From NCBI GenBank assembly GCA_947564735.1, contig CANOEC010000002.1:180738-244737 (forward strand): a stretch of 64,000 nt of DNA. The letters run 5' to 3'. Position 1 is the first letter of the stretch; every line of letters begins with the position of its first letter. The translations under genes were made by a program, and so were the position numbers. The notes under the pieces were generated by a model. The model saw nothing but the letters and a program-made list of their open reading frames with translations, had not been told where the DNA came from and ran no database searches. This stretch comes from an uncultured Lachnospiraceae bacterium. GTDB taxonomy: Bacteria; Bacillota; Clostridia; Lachnospirales; Lachnospiraceae. Of this stretch, positions 25,816-34,940 are shown in pieces.

Positions 25816-27237
25816 ATGATTTACAAATGCAGTATATGCGGCTATGTATATGACGAGGAAAAAGAAGGAAAACCTTTTTCCGAACTGACACAATGTCCTG
25901 TCTGTAAGCAGCCGCCAGAGAAATTTGAACCGGAAGAGGCTGAAAAAACGGTCGAAACGCAGGCTGAACCCAAGCCAACGTCTGACTCTGTTAATACCGG
26001 GGAACTGGATTTGAACTATCCACAGGAAACCCGCAACGAAAACAGTCATTACCGGTATATGAAAGAGATTCATGAAATGGCTGTCACCGGGAAATCTGCC
26101 ATCGAGGCAATGGGAACGCAGATGAAAATGCCCGACTGGGATGATATTCTTATCCTTGGCGCGCAGTTAAATCCGATGCCGTTAGACGAACATGCAGACG
26201 TATCCTTGCAAACCGTCATTGGAAAACATGCGAAGAAGCCGATGGTTCTCGACATGCCTGTTTATATTTCCCATATGTCCTTCGGAGCGCTTTCCAAGGA
26301 GACCAAGATTGCCATGGCAAAAGGAAGCGCAGCTGTCGGCACTGCCATGTGCAGCGGGGAAGGCGGCATCCTGCCGGAAGAAAAAGCTGCCGCACACAAA
26401 TATATTTTTGAGTATGTGCCAAATTTGTACAGTGTAAATGATGAAAATCTGAAAACGTCCGATGCCATTGAGATTAAGATTGGTCAAGGAACAAAACCCG
26501 GCATGGGAGGGCATCTGCCCGGCGGAAAGGTAACTCCTGAAATTGCAAAAATACGAAACAAGCCTTTAGGGGAAGATGTAATCAGCCCGTCCAGATTTCC
26601 CGGTATCAATCATGCGGATGATTTAAAAAATCTGGTAAGTGAATTGCGTACACGCAGTGAAGGCAGACCGATTGGCATCAAGATTGCCGCCGGACGTATT
26701 GAAAAGGATTTGGAGTTCTGTGTTCATGCCGCACCCGATTTTATTACCATAGACGGACGAGGCGGCGCAACAGGCGCCTCCCCTGCAATCATAAGGGATT
26801 CTACCAGCGTACCGACCATTTATGCACTTTACCGTGCCAGAAAATACCTTGATTCCATTGGTTCGGATATCGATTTAGTCATTACCGGCGGTTTACGGGT
26901 ATCCTCTGATTTTGCAAAAGCAATTGCCATGGGTGCAAATGCTGTCGCAATTGCCTCAGCGGCTATGGTGGCTGCAGCCTGCCAGCAGTATCGTATCTGC
27001 GGCACCGGAATGTGTCCGGTGGGCGTGGCAACACAGGACGAGCGCCTTCGCCAAAGATTACATATAGACGCCGCCGCAAAGCGAATAGAGAATTATTTGA
27101 GATGTTCCGCAGAAGAATTGAAAACATTTGCCAGAATTACAGGCAATGAAGATATCCACGGTTTATCGGTTGACGACCTGTGTACAATCAACGATGAAAT
27201 ATCCGGGCATACAAATATTGCGCACGCGGGCGCATAA
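25816..27237 (+). CDS. Rubredoxin-fused glutamate synthase (GltB2-like) FMN protein
   Basis: An N-terminal rubredoxin domain (CSICGYVYDEEKEGKPF and CPVCKQPPEKF, residues 5-45) is joined by an acidic linker to the FMN-binding synthase domain of glutamate synthase. Markers of the latter are SFGALSKETKIAMAKGSAAV, GQGTKPGMGGHLPGGKV, GRGGATGASP and the Cys-rich 3Fe-4S-type CGTGMCPVGVATQ. The amidotransferase domain of true GltB is absent, as in archaeal-type GltB2. ATG at 25816 follows AAGGAGGTGTTTGCT. It stands alone; probably a redox enzyme of amino-acid metabolism. Confidence 0.88.
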   Translation: MIYKCSICGYVYDEEKEGKPFSELTQCPVCKQPPEKFEPEEAEKTVETQAEPKPTSDSVNTGELDLNYPQETRNENSHYRYMKEIHEMAVTGKSAIEAMGTQMKMPDWDDILILGAQLNPMPLDEHADVSLQTVIGKHAKKPMVLDMPVYISHMSFGALSKETKIAMAKGSAAVGTAMCSGEGGILPEEKAAAHKYIFEYVPNLYSVNDENLKTSDAIEIKIGQGTKPGMGGHLPGGKVTPEIAKIRNKPLGEDVISPSRFPGINHADDLKNLVSELRTRSEGRPIGIKIAAGRIEKDLEFCVHAAPDFITIDGRGGATGASPAIIRDSTSVPTIYALYRARKYLDSIGSDIDLVITGGLRVSSDFAKAIAMGANAVAIASAAMVAAACQQYRICGTGMCPVGVATQDERLRQRLHIDAAAKRIENYLRCSAEELKTFARITGNEDIHGLSVDDLCTINDEISGHTNIAHAGA

Positions 27238-27328
27238 TCTGATTCTATCGGTTTCGTGAAAGCCACATTGCCGGCGTGGAAATGGCATGATTATGCAATC
27301 TGACCCGCTTTGTAATTTTATGTTCAAG

Positions 27329-27374
27329 GGGGCTGCCGCACTAGGGAATTTTCAATTTCTAAAGCGGCAACCCC
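27329..27374. other. Stem-loop downstream of the GltB2-like gene
   Basis: GGGGCTGCCGC and GCGGCAACCCC pair over 11 bp with one mismatch around an AT-rich loop. No U run follows on either strand, so it is at best a weak terminator between the two converging genes. Confidence 0.4.
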
Positions 27375-27434
27375 TACCCAACATCTACAGATATTTCGCT
27401 GTGTTCAAAAACATACAATGCAATTTTCCAACCT

Positions 27435-28144
27435 TCAAAAATCATACTGCATAACCGTATTATGAAAACATCTCTTAAAGCCTAATTTTTCATATAAATA
27501 TGCAGAGTGACCACACGCGCCAAGAGTCACTATCTCTGCACCATGCTCCAGCAGGTCGTTGATTGCAAAAGAACATAATAACGCCGCCGCTTTTCTTCTC
27601 CGATACGCTTCGAGGGTTGCTACAAATTCCAGCGAAGCAGTCTTTTCATTTTGGATTGTCGCACACGTTGAGACAGGAAGCCCATTCATTTCAGCCAGAT
27701 AAATGCTGATATGCTCATTTTCCACCCATGTAAAATAATGCTCCGCATCTATCATATCCCAACCATGCAATGCTGTATTAACCACATCTATCCAAGATTG
27801 AAAGTCTTTCTTTGTGCTTATTTTTCAGCAAATGATAGGACTGCCTTTTTCTTCATAAGGAACGAAATCATTTTTATGTAACGACATCGTAGGTTCCGGC
27901 TCAGACGCACCTTCTGACAAATCTTTAAATCCATTTCTCTTCATAATATCAATCATATTCTCAGGCGTTGTGTCTGGCGTTACATGCCATATTTGCGGCA
28001 CCCTGCCGTCCCGGATACCTTGGATAAGCGCCCTCAATTCTGTTTCGGCATTTTCTTCATTCAAACGGATGCGAAAAGCAATAGCCGGTCCCTTTGCTCC
28101 TTTACATGGAATAATCCAGCTAACGGACCCTCATGAAGATTCAT
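27435..28144 (-). pseudogene. GNAT acetyltransferase, broken by a stop and a frameshift
   Basis: The C-terminal half is a clear GNAT domain (LEFVATLEAYRRRKAAALLC, ending YEKLGFKRCFHNTVMQYDF). Upstream in the same frame, NEENAETELRALIQG to EEKGSPIIC belongs to the same protein, separated only by one TGA at 27825-27827. Further upstream the frame shifts again: MNLHEG continues best as SVSWIIPCKGAKGPAIAF in another frame, with the indel near 28130. At least two disabling changes make this a pseudogene. Confidence 0.75.
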
Positions 28145-28214
28145 GATATCGGCTTGTGCAAATGCCTTATAATAATTATAATAATTTTGTGCGATTATCC
28201 GGAACATCCTTGTC

Positions 28215-28415
28215 CTACCTCTCTGAAGTTACATATTTTTGCATGATGTCATCTGGTATTTCAGTCTCATATTCACAGGTCAAATCTCCATTCAGAACCG
28301 AACGAACTACCCTGCCTTCCAGTTCTCTGTCCAAAAATGCCTCCGCAAAATTCATTACGTGACCTAAACTACAATTACATAATGCAGGTGACACATTCCA
28401 AAAGGTTTCTCCCAA
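28215..28415 (-). pseudogene. C-terminal remnant of an ATC-hydrolase/V4R-like protein
   Basis: The 66-aa frame reads FWNVSPALCNCSLGHVMNFA then LEGRVVRSVLNGDLTCEYE, the Cys-x-Cys and final Cys pattern of the fold seen in full at 6937-7515. No start or N-terminal part is present upstream (28416-28594 is AT-rich and empty apart from a small hairpin at 28580-28595). I read it as a truncated gene. Confidence 0.5.
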
Positions 28416-28594
28416 CTGTGCGGAGATTTCTCTTTTAAAATTTTCTTCATATTATCTAATCTATCATTACATCCTTATCATTTTGATAATTTTTAGAGCC
28501 AAGATAGAGTCAGTCACAAAATATCGCTATCCACATCGCTCGGTGCACCGATTTCTAAAAACTCCTCAAAACCATAATCACGAATCGAAATTCG

Positions 28595-29149
28595 TTACGT
28601 TTGTTCCCACTCTTCCCGTATTATCCCATATAAAGTACAATCATGAAATCCATCTCGTGTTTTATAGTAATGTCGCAATAAACCTTCATAGTGCATTCCA
28701 ACCTTTTCCATCACTTTTTTTGACGCAGGATTTTCTACCGAACTGAATGCATCAATCCGTTCAATATCTGTATTGTTGAACATATAATCAATAACTGCTC
28801 TTGCAGCTTCACTTGAATAGCCTTGGTTCCAAAAACGGCTACCAATCTTGTAACCTAAAGCCCCTTTGAAATCATAATCTGAGGTTATCGTAATGCCAAT
28901 GGAGCCAATCATTTTACCTTCTTTTAGATAAATTCCCCAGTAATAAGTTGAATCATACTGATAATTGTTTACCCATTGTTGAATCATACTCTTTGTATCA
29001 TCTATTATTTTATGTGCATCCCAACGCAAAAAATTTGTGACTTTATCATCACTCGTCCAATTACGAAACATCATTTCCGCATCAGTAAGCCTAAGTCTTC
29101 GTAATGTCAACCGCTTAGTTTCTATTGTTTTTGTTCCTACATGTTTCAT
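28595..29149 (-). CDS. GNAT acetyltransferase, RimJ/RimL type
   Basis: The 184-aa protein starts TIETKRLTLRRLRLTDAEMM and has the acetyl-CoA site GYKIGSRFWNQGYSSEAARAV, then SVENPASKKVMEKVGMHYEG, all typical of the RimJ/RimL family that acetylates N-termini of proteins or small amines. Length is normal and the frame intact. Monocistronic; a hairpin overlaps its stop codon. Confidence 0.9.
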   Translation of the reverse strand: MKHVGTKTIETKRLTLRRLRLTDAEMMFRNWTSDDKVTNFLRWDAHKIIDDTKSMIQQWVNNYQYDSTYYWGIYLKEGKMIGSIGITITSDYDFKGALGYKIGSRFWNQGYSSEAARAVIDYMFNNTDIERIDAFSSVENPASKKVMEKVGMHYEGLLRHYYKTRDGFHDCTLYGIIREEWEQT

Positions 29150-29205
29150 GTATTCTCCTTTGGCATATTACCTATGACTTATCAACCTTTATACAAATTT
29201 GAATT

Positions 29206-29526
29206 TTAACTATACCTTGAAAGAATGCTTTTATATATCTTCCATGCGATATATATTCCTAATGTGCTTTCCAATAAAATAGCAATCATCGCAACTCCAA
29301 AATGAATCATACAAAGTATTCCTGTAATTACAAACACGAAGGCACATTTTATATATAACTTTGATATGTCACTGTTATAGCCCTGAACATCTTTTACCTT
29401 TTTCTTTAATGTTTTGTCCCCAGCCCAAAACATAATAGGTTCTATGCTGTCCTTTTCAAAATGTCCTATAACAAATAATGGAAAAGCGCATAACATACAA
29501 CATACCAATCCAATAATCCCTTCCAT
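29206..29526 (-). CDS. Small membrane protein, DUF3784-like
   Basis: The 106-aa product has an N-terminal helix (IIGLVCCMLCAFPLFVIG), a charged middle (KTLKKKVKDVQGYNSDI) and two more helices. This matches the general DUF3784 layout, though the assignment is from memory. The start at 29526 has GGAGGG 7 nt upstream; the open frame extends further back into repeat sequence without a start signal. Confidence 0.55.
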   Translation of the reverse strand: MEGIIGLVCCMLCAFPLFVIGHFEKDSIEPIMFWAGDKTLKKKVKDVQGYNSDISKLYIKCAFVFVITGILCMIHFGVAMIAILLESTLGIYIAWKIYKSILSRYS

Positions 29527-29619
29527 AAACATACCCTCCAAAAATTCTATTTTCTCAATCTGATATTTCAGCCACAATCTTAGCACACTGCCGCACCATA
29601 ACATTCTTTGGCGGAATTT

Positions 29620-29948
29620 CCTATTACGATGATGTTGGGGGCAAAATGAACTTTTACAAAATACTGCTGACAGATTGCACAAATTGCTCACGCAGTTGTT
29701 TTGTGAAGGCGATTGTGATTTTCTTCCTATTCCGCTCAGTATCCAGCATTTTGCGGACACGGATGTCCGCAAAAGCCCGAAGCGAGCCCGGATGGCTCAT
29801 TGAGGGCGGATGCGTCTGTCAGTCAATATCTTGTCGGAATATGTTAGAAAATCCAATCGACGAAACCAACACAAGAGAGCAATTTGTGCAATCTGCCATC
29901 TCAATTTACCAAAAGTTCATTTTGACCCCAGCATCATTACGATTCGGG
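29620..29948. repeat. Inverted-repeat element (MITE-like)
   Basis: The left arm, from about 29620 to 29705, and the right arm, from about 29861 to 29948, are imperfect inverted copies. Both contain GATTGCACAAATTGCTC and CAAAATGAACTTTT in opposite orientation. The 155-bp centre holds a perfect hairpin TTGCGGACA-CGGA-TGTCCGCAA (29751-29772). Neither arm encodes a whole protein, although both can be read as containing REQFVQS. No flanking target duplication was identified with certainty. Confidence 0.55.
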
Positions 29949-30017
29949 TGTCAAAAGGTGCTCTGGCGATTTTATTCCATCGGAATTTTATAATGGAAAT
30001 AAAACTGTAGAAATATA

Positions 30018-30626
30018 CTATTTTATCCGCCTTGCAATCATTTTATTAGCAGCATGTAAATGCTTAGGCACTCCATGATGCTCGTCCTCAAAAACATAGG
30101 ATTTGTATTCAATAATTTCCCAGTCTCCATACATCTCCTTTATTTCACCATCATCTGCCAGACCAATTGCAAACGGAGCAATTTCCACGGATGGCGGCAC
30201 TTGATTTGTAAACATCTGTATAATATTGTATCCGCCAATACAAGTTGCCATTTTTGCTTTTTCAATAAAAAAATGCCAATCCTGCTTATTTACAAAATGT
30301 AATGTTCCAAAAGACATAATCAATTCATAGTCTTTTTCAAAATCAAACGTACACAAATCTGCTACTTTTGCATTGATATGCAGACCTTCATTATCAATTA
30401 TCTTCTGCAATTTCTTGATTCCATTTTCAGAGCAGTCAATCTCCTCGACATGAGTAAACCCTTTTCTTGCCATATAAATTACATTTGTTCCGTCTCCACA
30501 ACCAACATCTATTATATTACCTGTTTTTTTCAGCATATTTTCTATCTGTAATATTGATTTGTTTGGTTCTGTGCCGAAAGCAAGTATATCCTCGTTTTTA
30601 TATGCCTCCTCCCAAAAAGGTATCAT
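30018..30626 (-). CDS. SAM-dependent methyltransferase
   Basis: The 202-aa protein has class I motif I IIDVGCGDGTNVIYMA (about residues 38-53), the acidic end of strand 2 (VEEIDCSENGI) and motif IV ELIMSFGTLHF. The start resembles TehB/UbiE-type enzymes acting on small molecules. ATG follows AAAGGAGGGCAATT. No partner gene is coupled to it. Confidence 0.85.
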   Translation of the reverse strand: MIPFWEEAYKNEDILAFGTEPNKSILQIENMLKKTGNIIDVGCGDGTNVIYMARKGFTHVEEIDCSENGIKKLQKIIDNEGLHINAKVADLCTFDFEKDYELIMSFGTLHFVNKQDWHFFIEKAKMATCIGGYNIIQMFTNQVPPSVEIAPFAIGLADDGEIKEMYGDWEIIEYKSYVFEDEHHGVPKHLHAANKMIARRIK

Positions 30627-30813
30627 AATTGCCCTCCTTTAAAAACCTAATTTCTTTATATCTCATTTCTATTAATCAACAGAACTGATGTTTTCATTAT
30701 AACACTCATGCCCTCTTATTTCCCACTAAAATGTAAGGCATAACAACGCCCACTACTTTTTTACTGTTTTGAAAAATTTTTGAGCTAAAATAGAGCTACA
30801 AACCAGAATTTGG

Positions 30814-31890
30814 TTAATGTATATGTTCATCATAAAAATCAACAAAATCCTCAAACAACTCCAAATCCAATGAATTACACCATTTCTCCCGGTCAAGGTT
30901 TTGATATATATAATTGGCTTTATCGTCCGAAAATTGCTCCTTGTTTTCCGCAGCATCATAATCATAGTCAATCGTTTTGAGCCATTCATCAAACTTTTCA
31001 TTAAACTCATTGCGATAGGTATCGTCATTGAAATAGTTATGTCCTTTATTCTCAAGAGGAATGAAGCTAAAGTGAGGATTATCCTTGTACTTTTCATAAT
31101 AAATTTTGTAGCCGTATTCAACTGGAACAACTTCATCATCGGAGCTATGCACAATCATAACATCTGCATTGCTCTTTGCAAAACCATCCAACGCAGTATT
31201 GGAAGCATACCCTCCATATTGAATCCTCTCATGCAGCTTCACAAATGGTAACATCAAATAAATACCATTTCCTATCTGTTTTTTCCCTTCTGATTCAAAC
31301 AGATTCGTTGAAGCGTTAAAACCCGAACACGCTATAACCGCTTTTACCTCAGGGTGGTATGTAAGTACACTGCAAACACTGTATCCGCCCCAGCTATGCC
31401 CAAACAGAGCGATTGGCAGACTTGGAAAATTCCCGCTTTCTTCCACAAATGTAATTGCATAGTCAAGGTCTATTACTCCCTGTGGAAGACCTCCGACTCC
31501 TTCCCCCTCACTTTCATCGTTTCCCGTAGCATCATAGGCGAAAACATAATATCCATGATGGGCAAAATAGTTCGCACAATCCATATAAGAATTATGCCCG
31601 CCTCCACCAAAACCATGTGCCATTACAATGATACCATGCTGATTTTCTCCCGAACTATACATATAGCCTGCCAGTTTCTGTCCCTTATTGGAACTAAACT
31701 CATATTTCACGCATTGCAATCCGTCAAAATCATCCACATAAAACATAAGTGGCTCATAGCTCTCAAATCGCTGGTTAAAATTCTCGTTATATACCATCAC
31801 AGATAATGCCCAATCGCCAACAACTATTAGTACAACCACGATAGATAATACAATAAAGAGAATCTTTTTTTTCTTAGATTTCGGTTTCAT
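30814..31890 (-). CDS. Membrane-anchored alpha/beta hydrolase
   Basis: An N-terminal helix (KKILFIVLSIVVVLIVVGDW) anchors an alpha/beta hydrolase outside the cell. The oxyanion region HGFGGGGH, nucleophile elbow GHSWGG, acid SSDDEVVP and histidine NKGHNYF are all present. Such proteins cleave esters or amides; the substrate is unknown. The start at 31890 lies 8 nt after AAAGGA; ATG at 31896 is a close alternative. Confidence 0.87.
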   Translation of the reverse strand: MKPKSKKKKILFIVLSIVVVLIVVGDWALSVMVYNENFNQRFESYEPLMFYVDDFDGLQCVKYEFSSNKGQKLAGYMYSSGENQHGIIVMAHGFGGGGHNSYMDCANYFAHHGYYVFAYDATGNDESEGEGVGGLPQGVIDLDYAITFVEESGNFPSLPIALFGHSWGGYSVCSVLTYHPEVKAVIACSGFNASTNLFESEGKKQIGNGIYLMLPFVKLHERIQYGGYASNTALDGFAKSNADVMIVHSSDDEVVPVEYGYKIYYEKYKDNPHFSFIPLENKGHNYFNDDTYRNEFNEKFDEWLKTIDYDYDAAENKEQFSDDKANYIYQNLDREKWCNSLDLELFEDFVDFYDEHIH

Positions 31891-32027
31891 ATCCATATTC
31901 CTTTCGTCTTATTGTTGTGTCAGAAAAACCGATTTGTCCATATCTTGAACGTTTTGATTATACCACTCATATCTTCTGTTTTCTACCATAGAATACAAGG
32001 CGTATCAACCGCCACGCCCCGCATTCC

Positions 32028-32284
32028 TTATCGTTCCAACGATTTCTCAATCTTCCACTTCTGCCCTTCTAAATTATTCTGTTTTTCATACAAACTGTTG
32101 TGCTCTTTACAGAATTCTTTCATGCGTTCCAACTACGTCCGCACTCCCTCTCTACAATCCGGCTCTATTTTTTTATATTCCCAAATCAGATTGCAGATTG
32201 TATTACTGTTTTCCTTTATCTGCTCCGAAAGGTATACCCATTCTACCAGATATTGCACTTCCTTATCCGTTTCGTAATCCAAAG
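32028..32284 (-). pseudogene. Remnant of a MobV-linked accessory gene (copy of 47921-48235)
   Basis: Read on the minus strand this stretch gives YKKIEPDCREGVRT, then a TAG, then LERMKEFCKEHNSLYEKQN and KWKIEKSLER. That is the same protein as the intact one at 47921-48235, with CAG changed to TAG and the N-terminus missing. The copy shows that a second mobilizable element once lay here. Confidence 0.7.
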
Positions 32285-32297
32285 AAATTTCAGTATT

Positions 32298-32506
32298 TTA
32301 GTTGAAACACTTATTAACGCAATCAAAGATAGCTTTGATAAGTTGTGCTTTCAAACGGTCTTGAATATCATCGTTGTTATGCCCCGGTATTTGGACAGAT
32401 ACTTAATGCGCGGACTATAATGTTTCAAAACAATGTCAATAGCTTCCGGCTCTCCGGCTACTGCCTTTTCAATGACTTCAAAAGGTATCAGTTTCTTATT
32501 CCTCAT
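32298..32506 (-). pseudogene. Tn916-type helix-turn-helix protein, frameshifted
   Basis: From ATG at 32506 the frame reads MRNKKLIPFEVIEKAVAGEP and SPRIKYLSKYRG, the well-known small HTH protein next to the sigma factor in Tn916-like elements. A one-base loss after CCGGGG shifts the frame; in the other frame it continues DDIQDRLKAQLIKAIFD to the stop at 32298. It overlaps the end of the sigma-like gene, as in intact elements. Confidence 0.75.
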
Positions 32507-32936
32507 GTTTTAATCTCCCCATTTCTTTTCGTAACTGTTTTAATGCTGCTAATTTCCAGTAATTCGCTGTGCTTCTGCTTCTTCCATACATTTTGCCGAT
32601 TTGAGCGTCGGTATAACCGAAGAAAAAGTACAGAAACAAAACAGTACGTCTTTGCTCGGTCAATTTTGATAGTGCGTCTGCTAATCGCTTGCTTGCGACA
32701 ACAAACTCTTGCCCTTTTACGACAAAAACAGTCGGTTGGTCATACTGCTCAAAATAAGTATCCATTGTGAACGGTTCAAGTGGTGTTTCGGATATTAAGT
32801 ATTCAAGCGATACTTCCCGTTTCTGCTTCCGTCCAAAATCACGGTATGCGCTCATAGCAGCATTGTGGAGAACAACCCTGCAAAAAGCGGCAAAAGTGTA
32901 TTCGATATGCTCTTTGTATTCTTCTGAATAAATCAT
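32496..32936 (-). CDS. Sigma-70-like regulator of a Tn916-type element
   Basis: The 146-aa protein has a sigma-70 region 4-like HTH at its end (FFGYTDAQIGKMYGRSRSTA) and an N-terminal HIEYTFAAFCRVVLHNAAM. It matches the small sigma-like protein that lies before the HTH gene in Tn916-like conjugative transposons and controls element genes. The frame is intact. With its HTH partner broken, its function is doubtful. Confidence 0.75.
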   Translation of the reverse strand: MIYSEEYKEHIEYTFAAFCRVVLHNAAMSAYRDFGRKQKREVSLEYLISETPLEPFTMDTYFEQYDQPTVFVVKGQEFVVASKRLADALSKLTEQRRTVLFLYFFFGYTDAQIGKMYGRSRSTANYWKLAALKQLRKEMGRLKHEE

Positions 32937-33009
32937 CTAACTCACCCCCTTTCTTCCCAGTAGGGGCTATTACGCAAAATATCCGCATAGCAAAATGCTA
33001 CACGGATAT

Positions 33010-33147
33010 TTAGGAAATACGAATTATAAAAACATACAGAATGATTAGACAGTTCATACTTATAAGCACAATTTCTCCCGGCGGTGGCTTGGCTTTTTTT
33101 GATGTGTCAATGACCGTCGGATTTTGTCGATACGCTGTGCATTTCAT
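33010..33147 (-). CDS. Small 45-aa membrane protein of a Tn916-like element
   Basis: ATG at 33147 opens a 45-codon frame: MKCTAYRQNPTVIDTSKKAK, a proline turn, then one hydrophobic helix (MNCLIILYVFIIRIS) at the end. A strong ribosome site AAAGGGGGTAGCCGCC precedes it and sits in the loop of a GGCGGC...GCCGCC hairpin (33148-33170). I do not know its function. Position between the sigma-like and KTR genes fits a conserved small gene of such elements. Confidence 0.55.
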   Translation of the reverse strand: MKCTAYRQNPTVIDTSKKAKPPPGEIVLISMNCLIILYVFIIRIS

Positions 33148-33305
33148 GGCGGCTACCCCCTTTGGCCGCCGTATCTTTTGACGTTTGTGGCGCAGTTCTT
33201 TTTAAGAGGATATTAAAGAAACGGCAGCCTTGATTTATTCAAAGCCGCCGCCGAAAGACAGGTTAGTGAGTTTGTAGAAGCAGCTTAATATTTTATAAAA
33301 TAAAG

Positions 33306-33346
33306 AGAGCCGACAAACTGTGATTTCTCACAGGTCTGTCGGCTCT
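33306..33346. other. Two-part hairpin in the Tn916-like module
   Basis: AGAGCCGACA pairs with TGTCGGCTCT, and within it CTGTGA pairs with TCACAG. No clear U run follows, so it may be an attenuator or processing signal rather than a terminator. The rest of the gap 33171-33416 holds nothing recognisable. Confidence 0.45.
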
Positions 33347-33416
33347 GCGTCTGTGCGTCTGGCTCTTTGATAATATATTTTTTCGATAAATTTTAATTTG
33401 TTGTTCAGCTCTGTAT

Positions 33417-33602
33417 CTATGTTTCAGGGCTTTTAATTACTGCTATTTGTAAAGCCTTTGCGTCAATTAAACTTTCTTGCTTGCACTTCGGGCAATAAAG
33501 TGGAAAGTTTTTTAATTCTGTGTCTGCCCGTAGCTGTAACCTTGTTTTGCTTCCACAAACAGGGCAGTATACCCCGTTTGTAATAATATCCTGCTTACGC
33601 AT
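33417..33602 (-). CDS. Cysteine-rich KTR-domain protein
   Basis: The 61-aa protein has two CxxC pairs in a zinc-ribbon arrangement: VYCPVCGSKTRLQLRADTEL and LYCPKCKQESLID, with the KTR tripeptide. This small protein is typical of Tn916-like elements. Its start overlaps the end of the next gene by 8 bp. Confidence 0.85.
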   Translation of the reverse strand: MRKQDIITNGVYCPVCGSKTRLQLRADTELKNFPLYCPKCKQESLIDAKALQIAVIKSPET

Positions 33603-34077
33603 ATTCAGAACCTGCCCGTAATTCTTTCTCCAAAAACTGTTTTATGTACGGATTATTTTCCTCGCTCAATGTGAGCTGAAACGCCATGTAGCGGCATTTC
33701 TGATATTGCTCACCATCTAATACAAAGGTATATCCCATTATACATTTCGGATTACAGTCATCGGGATTGATAAGCCGTTTGCAAACAGACGCTTTCTTAA
33801 TTTCTTTTTTTACCTTTTCGGGCAGCTTATCAAGAAAGCTCTCGTATTTTTGTATATGTTCGGGATAAATGCGGAGCTTCATTCCTGTTTTCCGGGATAT
33901 GAATGTTGCCAAAGTCCTTTTGCTGCTGATTAACACATAGGATACAACATAGCCACTCTTTTGTAGTTTTATGTCGCTTTTACAGCCGTTTTCTGTTAAA
34001 CACTCGTTGATTTGGTTTACAAAGCTACGTAAACGTTCATCAACTGTTCCTATAAATATACTAAATTTATCGTCCAT
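33595..34077 (-). CDS. Conserved hypothetical protein
   Basis: The 160-aa soluble protein (MDDKFSIFIGTVDERLRSF) has a Cys pair in CNPKCIMGYTF and a helical end. I do not recognise a fold or function. The start at 34077 follows GGAGGGATTT; it lies 11 bp after the AraC/GyrI gene, so the two are in one operon with the KTR gene. Confidence 0.6.
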   Translation of the reverse strand: MDDKFSIFIGTVDERLRSFVNQINECLTENGCKSDIKLQKSGYVVSYVLISSKRTLATFISRKTGMKLRIYPEHIQKYESFLDKLPEKVKKEIKKASVCKRLINPDDCNPKCIMGYTFVLDGEQYQKCRYMAFQLTLSEENNPYIKQFLEKELRAGSEYA

Positions 34078-34088
34078 AAATCCCTCCG

Positions 34089-34940
34089 TTATCCCTTTTT
34101 CTTTGCTACGGGTATCCATACCTCATATTGTGCGTTCTGTGGGTCTGGATTTAAGTAAACCTCAATATCGGGAGCGTTGGCGTATTCATACCCAGAGGTC
34201 GGAAGCCACTCTGTTATAATCTGCTGCTCCAATTCTTGTATTGACTGGTTTGTGCCTGTTCCGGAAAAGATAGCCCATGTGGACGCGGGAACAGTATATT
34301 CTTCAAACTCACCACTTGCTTTTGTACTGGAAACGGCAATAAAATATTTCCATTGTTCTTCGTCATTGCAGGCACTTACACCCAAAAGTCCCATTAACGG
34401 CGTATTCATCATTCCCGCCAATTTCTGTATTGTTCCATTCACAGATGCCTCCTGCCACATCTTAGGCACAACCATAAAGTTATTTTCAATTTCCTTATCA
34501 AGCGGTGCAGATATACCGATAATGCGGAATGCTTCTTTTGTTTCAATTCTATAATTCATTTCTGTCGCTCCTTTCACAGCAATTCTAAATACAATGGGGG
34601 AAAAAGATTTCACAGATACACCTTCGCCTTTCACAGATGAGGGTGCTATCCCATGAAAAGACTGAAACGCTCTGTTAAATGCGGTCGGGGAACGGTAGCC
34701 GTACTTCTCTGCAATATCAATAATCCGTTTATCTCCTCCCTGCAAGTCTACCGCCGCTAAAGACATTTTTCTTCTTCGGATATACTCTGCCAAAGTGATA
34801 CCCGCCATATAAGTAAACATTCTCTGATAGTGATAAGTGGAGCAGCAGGCAATCCTCCCAAGCTGTTCATAGTCAATTTCGCCTGTCAAATGTTCTTCAA
34901 TACAATTCATGCTTTGGTTTAATCTTTCTACCCATTCCAT
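34089..34940 (-). CDS. AraC-family regulator with GyrI-like effector domain
   Basis: The N-terminal AraC HTH pair (LGRIACCSTYHYQRMFTYMA and IAEKYGYRSPTAFNRAFQSF) is followed by a complete GyrI-like ligand domain (FRIIGISAPLDKEIENNF to YEVWIPVAKKKG). Such proteins activate genes in response to small hydrophobic or cationic ligands. The start at 34940 follows GGAGGTATCTC. Unlike the copy at 18.9-19.5 kb this one is intact. Confidence 0.88.
   Translation of the reverse strand: MEWVERLNQSMNCIEEHLTGEIDYEQLGRIACCSTYHYQRMFTYMAGITLAEYIRRRKMSLAAVDLQGGDKRIIDIAEKYGYRSPTAFNRAFQSFHGIAPSSVKGEGVSVKSFSPIVFRIAVKGATEMNYRIETKEAFRIIGISAPLDKEIENNFMVVPKMWQEASVNGTIQKLAGMMNTPLMGLLGVSACNDEEQWKYFIAVSSTKASGEFEEYTVPASTWAIFSGTGTNQSIQELEQQIITEWLPTSGYEYANAPDIEVYLNPDPQNAQYEVWIPVAKKKG

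Noticed and set aside
27825-27827. Selenocysteine codon in the GNAT gene
   Set aside because: The position is not a redox Cys, no SECIS-like hairpin follows, and the gene has another frameshift upstream.
32937-33416. Tetracycline resistance gene expected beside the Tn916-like module
   Set aside because: Only a 45-aa gene and hairpins are present; no tet(M)-like coding sequence is found anywhere in the window.
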